DNA from: Lentisphaeria bacterium
Lineage (GTDB): Bacteria; Verrucomicrobiota; Lentisphaeria; Oligosphaerales; Oligosphaeraceae
Length of the DNA stretch: 64,000 bases
Assembly (NCBI GenBank): GCA_024405215.1
Contig: JAKSPB010000001.1
Location: 48,104 to 112,103 of the forward strand
Direction: 5' to 3'
Below are positions 37,101 to 43,886 of the stretch, one piece after another. The notes under the pieces were generated by a model. It was not told the origin of the DNA and did not search any database. It worked only from the letters and a program-made list of their open reading frames with translations. The translations under genes were made by a program, and so were the position numbers. The stretch's first letter is position 1. Every line of letters starts with the position of its first letter.

Positions 37101-38980
37101 AGGAGCTCGTCGTCGGCGGTGCGTTTTTCTATTGTTCGTTGTCCGGAGAGGATGCCCGTGGCCCCCAGGACGCCCCGCTCCGTGGTTACCGTCCATGTGC
37201 CGTCGCTGTTCTGGACAAAGCTTCTCAGCAGTCCCCGCCCATCGGTTTGGCAGCTGTAGATTTCCTCTTCGTCGAACGGGGTATCCCAGCCCTCCAAGGA
37301 ACAGCTCCAGTAGGCTTCGTTGGAAGGATCGTCAATTGCCGCTCCGGGGACACTGGTCCGGATGTAACCGCTCAGGCATTGCCCGGCTTCTGTATGATTG
37401 AAGGAATAGGTCCGCGAGACTTCAATGCCCTGGATCCTTTCGATTTCCGTCCTGAAATTCCCCTCGCGGATGGTTTCCACCACACGGCATTGGTCGTCCG
37501 GAGCACCACGCGGGGAATCAAGCCAAGGCGTCGCTTCGGTGGCTATGGCGTTTTCCGCAGCGTACGTATATCGTTTCCAGGCGCCGTCCCATTCCACTTC
37601 CTCCTTTTTCTGCCCATAGTTCGGGCTTTCATCGGCTTCATCGTCATAGTATGAATATTGTTTTACACGCGGCTTTTCCTTGCCGACGCGCTCTTCCAGG
37701 ATTTCCTCGTCCCAGGGAAAGACGTGGCAGACGTTTTCCGAATACTTCACCACTTCCTTCTCCGCATCCCGGTATTCCCGGAAGCGCAGGATGTCGCCAT
37801 TGGGCAGGAGTTTTCTGCCCACCGCATTGCTTGAGGCGTTGCTGCCAGAGCCTTGCCTGTGCGTCCAGCCTTTGGTCTCGGGGGAATATTCCATCGTGTC
37901 CACGATGGGGTCCCTGCCTTTGACCATGGAGGTCACTTCGATGACGTCCAGTTTGTCGGGATCTTCCGACGGATTTCGAATGCGCCAGATGCGGAATGGC
38001 TCTCCTGTGAGCGGCGGGAGCGTGGAAGCGTCCTCTGCGGGAAGTTCGAATTCCGGATAATAGTATCGGATTTCATAGCCATAGTCTATGTCCACCAGGT
38101 CAATGACGCATTGCACGGCATAGATGCGCCTGAGGCAAGCACCCTCCGTTTCGCCACTGACAGGGGGCATTTCGAAGTACGAGGCGTCTTCGTCCTTTTG
38201 CAGGAACTCGTAATATTCTTTTTCACGGTTCCATTTGGCGAGACGTTTCTCGCCTTTCCATTCGTCAAGATAGACAGTGATGCCCTTGTCGTTTATATTT
38301 ACCGACTCTTTGAGGCCTTTTCGGGAGAAGATTTCCGGTGTCGGGGAAGAAAATTTAAAATAAAGCAGTCCTGCGTTATATCCTTGGGAATCCCGGCCCA
38401 AATCGCACTGGAATTTCGCGGAGCTGTCATAGAATTCCCTGGGGATATGGCTGTCGCCTTTCCGCGATGGCCTTGCATGCCATGCCTTTCTTACCCTCTC
38501 CTTCTCCTCTTCATATAATTTGCGCACTTTCTTCATGATGAATTCCCGCGAGCCGCCCTTCAAGGAACCCAATTCCGACAAAAAACTCTTGGTGTCCTGT
38601 GGCTTGGCCTCCGTTTCCTCCGAAGGCTTTCTCTCGGGCCACGAAATGCGCTTCTGGACGAGCAGCGTGCGCTTCAAACGATAATCCTCCATGAATTGCT
38701 CATTCTCCGAGGAACTCAGCTTGCCGTCGCCATCCGCATCATACACGGCGAGCATGGCGATTTCCTTGGCCTGGGAACGTTCTGACAGTGTGGCGCATTC
38801 CTTCTGGAGTTCCTCCCTTTTCGCATCAAAGAGAGCCAGACGGTTCATGGCCGCCTCTTCTTCCGCTGTCAAGGTTGCTCCGGGGGCAGGCTCCTCAGGA
38901 GATTTCCGGCAAGAGACCGATAGGCATGAAACAAGCAAAAGGAATAGACCTGCAACGATGAAGCGCGTTCTCTGTTTCAT
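34196..38980 (-). CDS. Giant RHS/YD-repeat lipoprotein without a recognisable toxin tip
   Basis: The start chosen is MKQRTRFIVAGLFLLLVSCLSVSC, a lipoprotein signal (lipobox LSVSC), giving 1594 residues. An EF-hand-like loop DADGDGKLSSSE lies near residue 80, and another, DMDGDGKIGLVG, in the middle. From about residue 600 to 1550 there are dozens of YD repeats (YEYNEYGEKT, YDAQGRTTAM, YSYDNAGRRT), which build the shell of RHS and TcC-type proteins. Typical RHS proteins end with a core motif and a variable toxin domain; here the chain stops about 20 residues after YYSPAIGRGIG, so no toxin domain is seen. It may be a decayed or tip-less RHS protein, or one that carries cargo elsewhere. Bounded by direct repeats. 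Confidence 0.88.
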   Translation of the reverse strand: MKQRTRFIVAGLFLLLVSCLSVSCRKSPEEPAPGATLTAEEEAAMNRLALFDAKREELQKECATLSERSQAKEIAMLAVYDADGDGKLSSSENEQFMEDYRLKRTLLVQKRISWPERKPSEETEAKPQDTKSFLSELGSLKGGSREFIMKKVRKLYEEEKERVRKAWHARPSRKGDSHIPREFYDSSAKFQCDLGRDSQGYNAGLLYFKFSSPTPEIFSRKGLKESVNINDKGITVYLDEWKGEKRLAKWNREKEYYEFLQKDEDASYFEMPPVSGETEGACLRRIYAVQCVIDLVDIDYGYEIRYYYPEFELPAEDASTLPPLTGEPFRIWRIRNPSEDPDKLDVIEVTSMVKGRDPIVDTMEYSPETKGWTHRQGSGSNASSNAVGRKLLPNGDILRFREYRDAEKEVVKYSENVCHVFPWDEEILEERVGKEKPRVKQYSYYDDEADESPNYGQKKEEVEWDGAWKRYTYAAENAIATEATPWLDSPRGAPDDQCRVVETIREGNFRTEIERIQGIEVSRTYSFNHTEAGQCLSGYIRTSVPGAAIDDPSNEAYWSCSLEGWDTPFDEEEIYSCQTDGRGLLRSFVQNSDGTWTVTTERGVLGATGILSGQRTIEKRTADDELLSSTVIDIESGLTISSQSYERDIFGRPLVTRHEDDTTETYVQGTVSTISHTSREGITETKEYDSKGRIASRTIGDLTTNYTYNAIGRTLAESLTASLMASVKPQDASAQTQTTRYEYNEYGEKTAEISPTGERTEYRTEIIDGHRTETTVYPDGSTAVTTYHLDGTIASVSGTAVSPVSYFRTVNSDGTMTTRTVYGEGEWVESTQDLLGRTIKTAYPDGTYSATTYDAQSRILSSTAPTGCVTLYQYDDPTYGDITAIDMDGDGKIGLVGPDIVEAKKTDYVEMEGQVMLRTRNWRWLDASSGTPALVSQSLQSRNNRLNIHEEDGIQTRVETTLRGNGIVEEKTIADGKAPVLSTFRNHRPVSRASESQGVTTYEYDAFENPIGRTIAANGVMTQFREITDSSQHTVSQEIKIGEESRITRRTVNLSDSQEEVTFPDGAVCQSTFNAQGKTILECGDTHRVAYEYDAQGRTTAMTSWRNPEGTGNGDRSAFAYNERGQIIRQTYADGSHEEYSYDANGNLVTKTSPRGIVTTYSYDNAGRRTTVSFSDGTPSISCTYDRGGRLASVTDAAGTRSFSYDAAGNRLSETQPHLPGLTITLGYDRLHRRTAFTLAKAETVLLHNDYSYDAFGRLKEIVSGQNRLEFLHRQHGNALAGIRWFRNDTEIAKAERSFDVWDNVARIAFWGPTGELSSLSYAYDLRDRRTRIHLPDGTAWSYEYDRLGQLTAAARFSAEGKPIPGEAFRFEYDGAGNRTLSEDGASENLRRYSTNALNLYTAIDKGSAGNLSYDADGNLLAYDGWTYVWNAQNRLVSATKGTLRLEFAYDYLGRRFEKKVFQEETLVKHILYAYDNDNLVAEFNASNGNALENSYLTSGTPILRNNSEFLVSDASQNIVAIMNDKGVVTDTYLYAPFGTCTHNGTSTNPFRFKTLFQDDETGLCYAFSQYYSPAIGRGIGNKGPAAEQYCGEF

Positions 38981-39037
38981 TGTGATGGCTCCCGTAGAAT
39001 GGCGGTGGCGTTTTTTCAAATTGAGTCAGTACCGCCT

Positions 39038-39078
39038 ATACAATACATCACGAAGCCGCTTCTTGCCATTGCAAGTCC
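39038..39078. repeat. Direct repeat flanking the RHS island (right)
   Basis: Second copy of the roughly 40-bp direct repeat at 32855-32894, ending CGAAGCCGCTTCTTGCCATT and GCAAGTCC, located upstream of the RHS gene start. Confidence 0.55.
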
Positions 39079-39109
39079 CACTATTTTTTTGGGGGAACGA
39101 TATGCTTAA

Positions 39110-39170
39110 GAGCCTTTTGCAAAAGAGCCTTTTGCAAAAGTGCCTTAAAATGGACTTTTACAAAAGGCTC
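39110..39170. repeat. Minimal CTTTTGCAAAAG repeat (copy C)
   Basis: Two tandem GAGCCTTTTGCAAAA units followed by GTGCCTTAAAATGGACTTTT and ACAAAAGGCTC. It consists of just the left and right ends of the longer MITE-like repeat at 31958 joined with the interior deleted. Confidence 0.7.
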
Positions 39171-39181
39171 CCTCGAATTTT

Positions 39182-40879
39182 TTAGAATACGACCTGGAAG
39201 TGATGCAGGTCCATGAACTCGTTTCCGGCGGAAGCGTAGTCGCAGAGATAACGCTCGCCGTTGAGGAAGGCGATGCGGTAGCTGGTGGTGTCGCCGTGGT
39301 AGGAGTTCAGGCGGGTGTCGTCGGCCAGGACAACGGGGCCCTGCATGTAGCAGAAACTGTTGGGCGTGGTGGGCAGGATGCGCTTGCGGAGGGCGTGGTC
39401 GAAGACGATGCTGACGACATCGCCGTCCTTCCATTCGCGTTCCACGGCCAAATATGTGCCGGGCGTCGCCGGGATTTCCTCGCCGTTGACTGCCAGGAAG
39501 CCCTTGCCGCTTTCGCGTTCGGGAACGCGGAAGCGGAGCGCCATTTTGCGGGGCGCGTCCATCGCCAGGGCGATCTGGACTTTGTTGCCGAAGAAGGGCC
39601 AGCCGCCGGTGACGGTGTATTTGACGCCGTCCAGGCGGACTTCCATGTCTTCATAGAGGTTGAAGACGGGTGCGCCGTCCTTGACCATGACGCCCAGCAC
39701 GGTTGCCATGGCGAGTCCTTCGGGGCCCTGCGCCCGGCAGCAGTCCATGCCGTGGAAGGGGTTGTTGAAGCCGATGAGCATCTGGTCCGCTGCCGCGATT
39801 TTGCAGGCGGGGCCGCAGAGCGGTGTGGGATTGCGGTGGGTGAAGTTCGTGCCGTCAAGGGTCATGCCGCCCAGCAGTGCGTTGTAGAAGGAGAGTTCGC
39901 ACTGGTCGAAGACCTTCGCGTCGCCGGTCAGCTGGAGAATGCGCTCCAGGTAGTGCAGCCAGGTGGTGGTGATGCAGGTCTCGCCCATGGCGCCAGTGGC
40001 CTCCAGGTCGTCGATGTTCTGCTTGAATGCCATGTCGAACCAGTATTCTCCCCAGCGGTCCTTGCCGCCGGCCACGCCCGTGCACAGGATTTCGCGGTCG
40101 CGGATGCCGGCGTAGTAGCGGGTGAGGATCTCGTATGCCTTGGGGAAGGAGTCGTCTTCCAGGCAGAGTTCCGCAAGGCCCTGGAAGCAGCTGGTCATTT
40201 CGTATGCCTTGCCATTTCCCAGTTCTGCGGGATTCTTGCCGTCCAGCACGCCCTGGAAGATGTCGCCCTTGCCGGAGCAGCCCGTCTTCGCGATGTATTT
40301 GGCGAAGTCCAGGTACTTCTTGTCTTGGGTGATGCGGTAGACCCGGACGATGGCGTCGATGGCGGAGCAGGTGGCCAGGCCTTCATGATATCCGGTGGTG
40401 AGGGGATGGAGGGGGCCGCCTTCGCCCATTTGGCGGATCATGAAATCCACCTGCTTGCGGCAGGCGTCGATCACCACGGGGTCCATCTCGATATACTGGC
40501 AGTAGCGGGCCAGACCGTGGAGGACGTATTTGCGGCCCCACATGTCCCAGGTTCCGGGCTGCTTTTCCCGGGCGACTGTGCTGATGCAGCCATCGGCGTC
40601 CTGGGTGGAGATGATGTCATAGACGGTCTCCTTGAGGATGGCCTTGAGCTCTTCGTCCTGTGTGGCATAGGCGATGAGGATGGCGCCGCGGATCATTTTC
40701 CCCCAGAATTCGCTGCGCCAGGAGATGGTCTCGTAGCGGTTGCGGAAGGGCTCCACCAGTCCTTTCCAGTTGACGCGCTTCAGGAAATTCGCGGTGCAGA
40801 GGTCAATGGCTTTGCCGAGCTCGCCCTTAAGGGCGAGGGAACCGGCGGGTAGGATTTGAAATTGATTGGCGAGAGGCAT
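39182..40879 (-). CDS. GH127-family (DUF1680) beta-L-arabinofuranosidase-like protein
   Basis: The 565-residue protein lacks a signal peptide. The toroid domain (about 20-380) contains WRSEFWGKMIRGAIL, WDMWGRKYVLHGLARY, the E.CITTTWLHYLERILQLTGD block (TGAMGETCITTTW), YNALLGGM and the cysteine-containing GMDCCRAQGPEGLA, which stands for the CC..N Zn/Cys motif of GH127 (the nucleophile Cys with ligands Glu and Cys). C-terminal beta domains have RLDGVKYTV and LRFRVPE. GH127/146 enzymes remove beta-L-arabinofuranose from glycoproteins or pectin. Here the canonical third Cys/Asn spacing differs, so activity may be on another sugar. Upstream of the start is AT-rich with no clear box. Confidence 0.85.
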   Translation of the reverse strand: MPLANQFQILPAGSLALKGELGKAIDLCTANFLKRVNWKGLVEPFRNRYETISWRSEFWGKMIRGAILIAYATQDEELKAILKETVYDIISTQDADGCISTVAREKQPGTWDMWGRKYVLHGLARYCQYIEMDPVVIDACRKQVDFMIRQMGEGGPLHPLTTGYHEGLATCSAIDAIVRVYRITQDKKYLDFAKYIAKTGCSGKGDIFQGVLDGKNPAELGNGKAYEMTSCFQGLAELCLEDDSFPKAYEILTRYYAGIRDREILCTGVAGGKDRWGEYWFDMAFKQNIDDLEATGAMGETCITTTWLHYLERILQLTGDAKVFDQCELSFYNALLGGMTLDGTNFTHRNPTPLCGPACKIAAADQMLIGFNNPFHGMDCCRAQGPEGLAMATVLGVMVKDGAPVFNLYEDMEVRLDGVKYTVTGGWPFFGNKVQIALAMDAPRKMALRFRVPERESGKGFLAVNGEEIPATPGTYLAVEREWKDGDVVSIVFDHALRKRILPTTPNSFCYMQGPVVLADDTRLNSYHGDTTSYRIAFLNGERYLCDYASAGNEFMDLHHFQVVF

Positions 40880-41067
40880 TTCGTTCTCCTAGGTAGATTG
40901 GAAAATAAGAATGAAAAGAAACCTGCATAAAATAACCGTCTCTGGGAAAACGTGGGAAATCCAGACAACATTTTCTGGGAAAATTTGGATTATTCGGATA
41001 CCACCAGCATGCCGGTGGTATCTGACTTCCAAGACAAGGGCATCCTGCGTGGTTCCGCCAAAGGAAC

Positions 41068-41619
41068 CTATCCTCTTGGGGAAGAGAATGTTTTCCCCAA
41101 GAAGAGCAGGGCGATGCCCGTGAAGGCTCCGGCGAAATGCGCGGCGTGGACGGGGATGAAGCCGGTCGTGGCGAAGAAGGTCCTGCCGCATGTGCATTCC
41201 GCGATGGTCTTCAGCAGGATTCCCGCGAGGGCTAGATACGCCAATGGCTTGATATGCTGGAAGAGATTCCAGGCGAATAAGATGAAGAGACAGCATCCGA
41301 TGCCGGACAGGCCGCCGTAGGAGGGCAGCTCCGGATGGAATAGGATGACGGTAAGGGAAACCGCGAGGGCGGAGACGGGAAGCGCCGCCAGGAGCTGTCT
41401 TCTGGGGATGCGGGAGGCCATGACGGCGAAGCAAAGAGCGTCGTAGAAGAAATGCTCGAAGGTCCAGTGAACCAGATGCCCGGTGAAGAAGCCGAGAAGA
41501 AGCATCGGCCAGGGGGCGGTGGTGCGCAGCGCCAGAAGGGCTGGCAGCCCCGGCGTGGTGCTTGCCAGAACCGAGGCTGCCAGAATCGGCATGATGATGT
41601 CCGCGTTATGCGATTTCAT
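41068..41619 (-). CDS. Rhomboid-family intramembrane protease, rhombosortase-like
   Basis: The 183-residue protein is almost all membrane: about six helices. Rhomboid landmarks are HWTFEHFFYDALCF (residues 51-64; the WxHxxxNxxxF-like helix), the serine in YGGLSGIGC (Ser105, corresponding to GASG/GLSG of rhomboids) and the histidine in VHAAHFAGAFTG (His161, the HxxG/A helix). The short size without extra domains and the GGLSG box resemble rhombosortases, which cleave GlyGly-CTERM proteins after a Gly/Ser motif. The start is 12 bp after the stop of the upstream VIT/vWA gene, whose C terminus fits such a substrate. Substrate pairing is inferred by position and tail shape. Confidence 0.8.
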   Translation of the reverse strand: MKSHNADIIMPILAASVLASTTPGLPALLALRTTAPWPMLLLGFFTGHLVHWTFEHFFYDALCFAVMASRIPRRQLLAALPVSALAVSLTVILFHPELPSYGGLSGIGCCLFILFAWNLFQHIKPLAYLALAGILLKTIAECTCGRTFFATTGFIPVHAAHFAGAFTGIALLFLGKTFSSPRG

Positions 41620-41631
41620 CGGGTGATGGCT

Positions 41632-43698
41632 TTACTTTCGCTTGTGGTTGCCGATGCCGGCTGCTCCCAGGAGCAGGGCGAACATGGTGACGACCGTCCA
41701 CGGGCTCATGGCGCCGCCGCCACCGCCGAGACTCGGGGCGGAGAAGTGGAACATGGGGGAGGAATGGCTGTGATGTTGTTCCGGGGTGCTTTGCGTGTAG
41801 GAGGAAGTCTCCTGTGCGGGCTGGGACTGGCAGCTTGGGTCGGGTGTGTCAACGCGGTAGCTCTTGACGGGGGCGGCGTTCCGGGTGGATTGCGCGGCGT
41901 GTTCGCGTGCCGTGCGGGACTGGTTCCGGCGGTCAATGTTGTGCTTGGCGTGGGTGTCGTCGTCCAGGACGATCATGGATGTCTCGTCGGTGACAATCTG
42001 GTATTGGACGCCGATGTTGCGCTGGATGTCCTTGTGCTCGCTCTCGGCCTCCGCGCCGCTGTTGTAGAGGTCCTCGTGCATTTCCAGCTGCGCCAGCGCC
42101 CACATCCGTTCCAGCTCGGGATTGTCACCGTCCTCCTTCGGGAAGACCATGCTGCACTTGTATTCCTTGTCTTCGCCGCTGATGCGGGTCTTCATCTTCA
42201 CGGTCGCCTTGCCGTCGCCTTGATACCGTCCGAAGAGGACCAGCTGCTGGCCGCGGTAGAGCTTCTTGATTGCCTGGTTGGTGACGTCGTAGGTCTTGAT
42301 GCCGTCGATCTCGATTTTCACGTCGTGCATGGCCTGGTAGGTGATCTTGCTCTTTGCCAGGAGGATCTTTCCGATGATGTCGTCATCGTTGGAGACGGCA
42401 TCGTAGAAGCCGCCGGAGGCGTTGCAGATGGTCCGCATCAGGGGCCAGTTGCTGTTGTTGCCCATGAGGAAACCGAAGACGCGGATGTCATGCTTGTGCA
42501 TCAGGGCGGCGAATTTCGCCGGGGCGATTTCGCCGGTGTTGGTGACGCCGTCCGTGACGATCACCAGACTGGAAACCCGGTCGTCGTCCAGCTTGGAGAG
42601 GGCCATGTAGAGTCCGGCATAGAGATTCGTGCTTCCGCCGGGGGCGAGCCGGTCAAGGAGTTCCGTGGCTCGGCTGATGTTTTCCGGAGTTGCGGCCAGA
42701 TAGCCGTTGGTCAGGTCGTGTGCGCTGCTTTCAAAGGTGACGATGCGGAAACGGTCCTTGGAGTTCATCTTGCCGATGGTCTGCTTGACGCCGTTGGCGA
42801 GGGTGGCGAGCTTCGAACCCCACATGCTTCCGGAAACATCCAGGACGAAGATGTAGTCGGAACCCTGGGTGATGGGCTGCAGGTCCACGCCGGGCGTCAG
42901 CACCATCATGAAGTAGCCGTCCTTTTCCGATTCCTTGTAGGGGACGACTTCCAGCCGTCCGGGAAGATTTTCAACCAGCGTGTAATAGAAGACGAAGTCG
43001 CGGGTCAGACCATCGGATAATTCGAAGGCGAGGTCGGCTTCGCCGTTGGCCAGGTCTTCGGTGGTGGCGGTTGCCTGTCCGTATGGTGCGCGCCAGGCGG
43101 CGAGGGGCCAGGCGGAACGCAGTTTCACGCGGATGCTGGTGTGTCCTGTGGGCTTGCTGTTCCGGGTCCAGAAGGATTCTGCCGCCGTGTCTTTGGTGTT
43201 GCCTTCTTCCAGGGGATAGACGTAGCGGCAGGTCTCCGTGTCAAGCGGGAGCGGCTGATAGTAGACAAAGGAGATCGTTGCGATTTCCTGCGGCTGGATG
43301 TTGGCGATATTGAAGGTGAAGTCCTGGTAGCCGTCCTTGTCGGCGATGGCCGCGTTGTGGCCGGCGGACTTCTCTTCTTCATAGACCTTGTGCGCCTCGT
43401 CTTTCGGAATGACTTCGCCGGTCATGCTCTTTTCTCCAATCATGACCTGGCATTCGGAGAGGCTGGCGGACTTGGGAACCGGAAAACTGTAGGTGGCCTC
43501 CATGACGGAAGCGTTTATGTTGCGGAACTGCTGGGTGACTTCCGTGCGGGCGAAGCCGTTGTTGATGGTGACTTCCACGTCATGGCTGACGATTTCCGCA
43601 GGGGAAAGGCCGGAAGAGGCGGGAACCAGGGTGCCTGCTGCGTGAAGCAGGATGGCGGCGGAGAGACAGAAAAGCAGAAGGATGGATTTCTTGTTCAT
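41632..43698 (-). CDS. Secreted VIT/vWA-domain protein with C-terminal sorting-type tail
   Basis: The start MNKKSILLLFCLSAAILLHA at 43698 has AAGGAGG upstream; 688 residues. After the signal peptide come a VIT domain (about 27-160: VTQQFRNINASVMEATYSFPVP), a vWA domain from 283 with MIDAS motif DVSGSMWGSK (287-296) and TDGVTNTGE, then a beta region and a Ser/Gln/His-rich linker. The end is a run of five Gly (SLGGGGGAMSPW), a hydrophobic stretch VVTMFALLLGAAGIG and basic HKRK, the three-part pattern of GlyGly-CTERM and similar sorting signals. VIT/vWA proteins bind matrix or partners through the metal site; none is known here. Preceded by a sigma54-type promoter, followed by a rhomboid protease. 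Confidence 0.92.
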   Translation of the reverse strand: MNKKSILLLFCLSAAILLHAAGTLVPASSGLSPAEIVSHDVEVTINNGFARTEVTQQFRNINASVMEATYSFPVPKSASLSECQVMIGEKSMTGEVIPKDEAHKVYEEEKSAGHNAAIADKDGYQDFTFNIANIQPQEIATISFVYYQPLPLDTETCRYVYPLEEGNTKDTAAESFWTRNSKPTGHTSIRVKLRSAWPLAAWRAPYGQATATTEDLANGEADLAFELSDGLTRDFVFYYTLVENLPGRLEVVPYKESEKDGYFMMVLTPGVDLQPITQGSDYIFVLDVSGSMWGSKLATLANGVKQTIGKMNSKDRFRIVTFESSAHDLTNGYLAATPENISRATELLDRLAPGGSTNLYAGLYMALSKLDDDRVSSLVIVTDGVTNTGEIAPAKFAALMHKHDIRVFGFLMGNNSNWPLMRTICNASGGFYDAVSNDDDIIGKILLAKSKITYQAMHDVKIEIDGIKTYDVTNQAIKKLYRGQQLVLFGRYQGDGKATVKMKTRISGEDKEYKCSMVFPKEDGDNPELERMWALAQLEMHEDLYNSGAEAESEHKDIQRNIGVQYQIVTDETSMIVLDDDTHAKHNIDRRNQSRTAREHAAQSTRNAAPVKSYRVDTPDPSCQSQPAQETSSYTQSTPEQHHSHSSPMFHFSAPSLGGGGGAMSPWTVVTMFALLLGAAGIGNHKRK

Positions 43699-43772
43699 GA
43701 ATGACCTCCTTGGTTGGGGTGGAAAAGAACGGAAAATTCGCTTGAAAACTGTCGATGACGGAAAACACAAAA

Positions 43773-43788
43773 AGCATTTGCCGTGCCA
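43773..43788 (-). promoter_or_regulatory. Sigma54 (-24/-12) promoter of the VIT/vWA-rhomboid operon
   Basis: On the minus strand TGGCACGGCAAATGCT matches the -24/-12 consensus TGGCACG-N4-TTGCW with one mismatch; the GG and GC doublets are 10 bp apart as required. Predicted transcription start lies about 60-65 bp before the ATG at 43698. The activator gene lies divergently 99 bp away. Confidence 0.8.
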
Positions 43789-43851
43789 AGAGGCGGGGAC
43801 CTGGGAAAATCTTTTTCCGGGGGAGATATTGTGCATTTTATGCCATCATGC

Positions 43852-43879
43852 TTGACATTTTATGTATATGTGGTATCTT
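43852..43879 (+). promoter_or_regulatory. Sigma70-type promoter of the sigma54-activator gene
   Basis: TTGACA at 43852-43857 and TATCTT at 43874-43879 (16-bp spacer) lie immediately before the ATG at 43887, so the transcript would start at or next to the start codon; no ribosome-binding site is visible. It may be leaderless. Confidence 0.5.
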
Positions 43880-43886
43880 TTTTTCC

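Noticed and set aside
34196..38980. Regular repeats that might suggest a CRISPR array or tandem DNA repeat
   Set aside because: The periodicity is in protein (YD repeats of variable spacing), and DNA units are neither identical nor separated by equal spacers.
40889..41434. A 181-codon minus-strand frame overlapping the rhomboid gene
   Set aside because: It shares DNA with the rhomboid frame, has no start signal and no membrane or family pattern.
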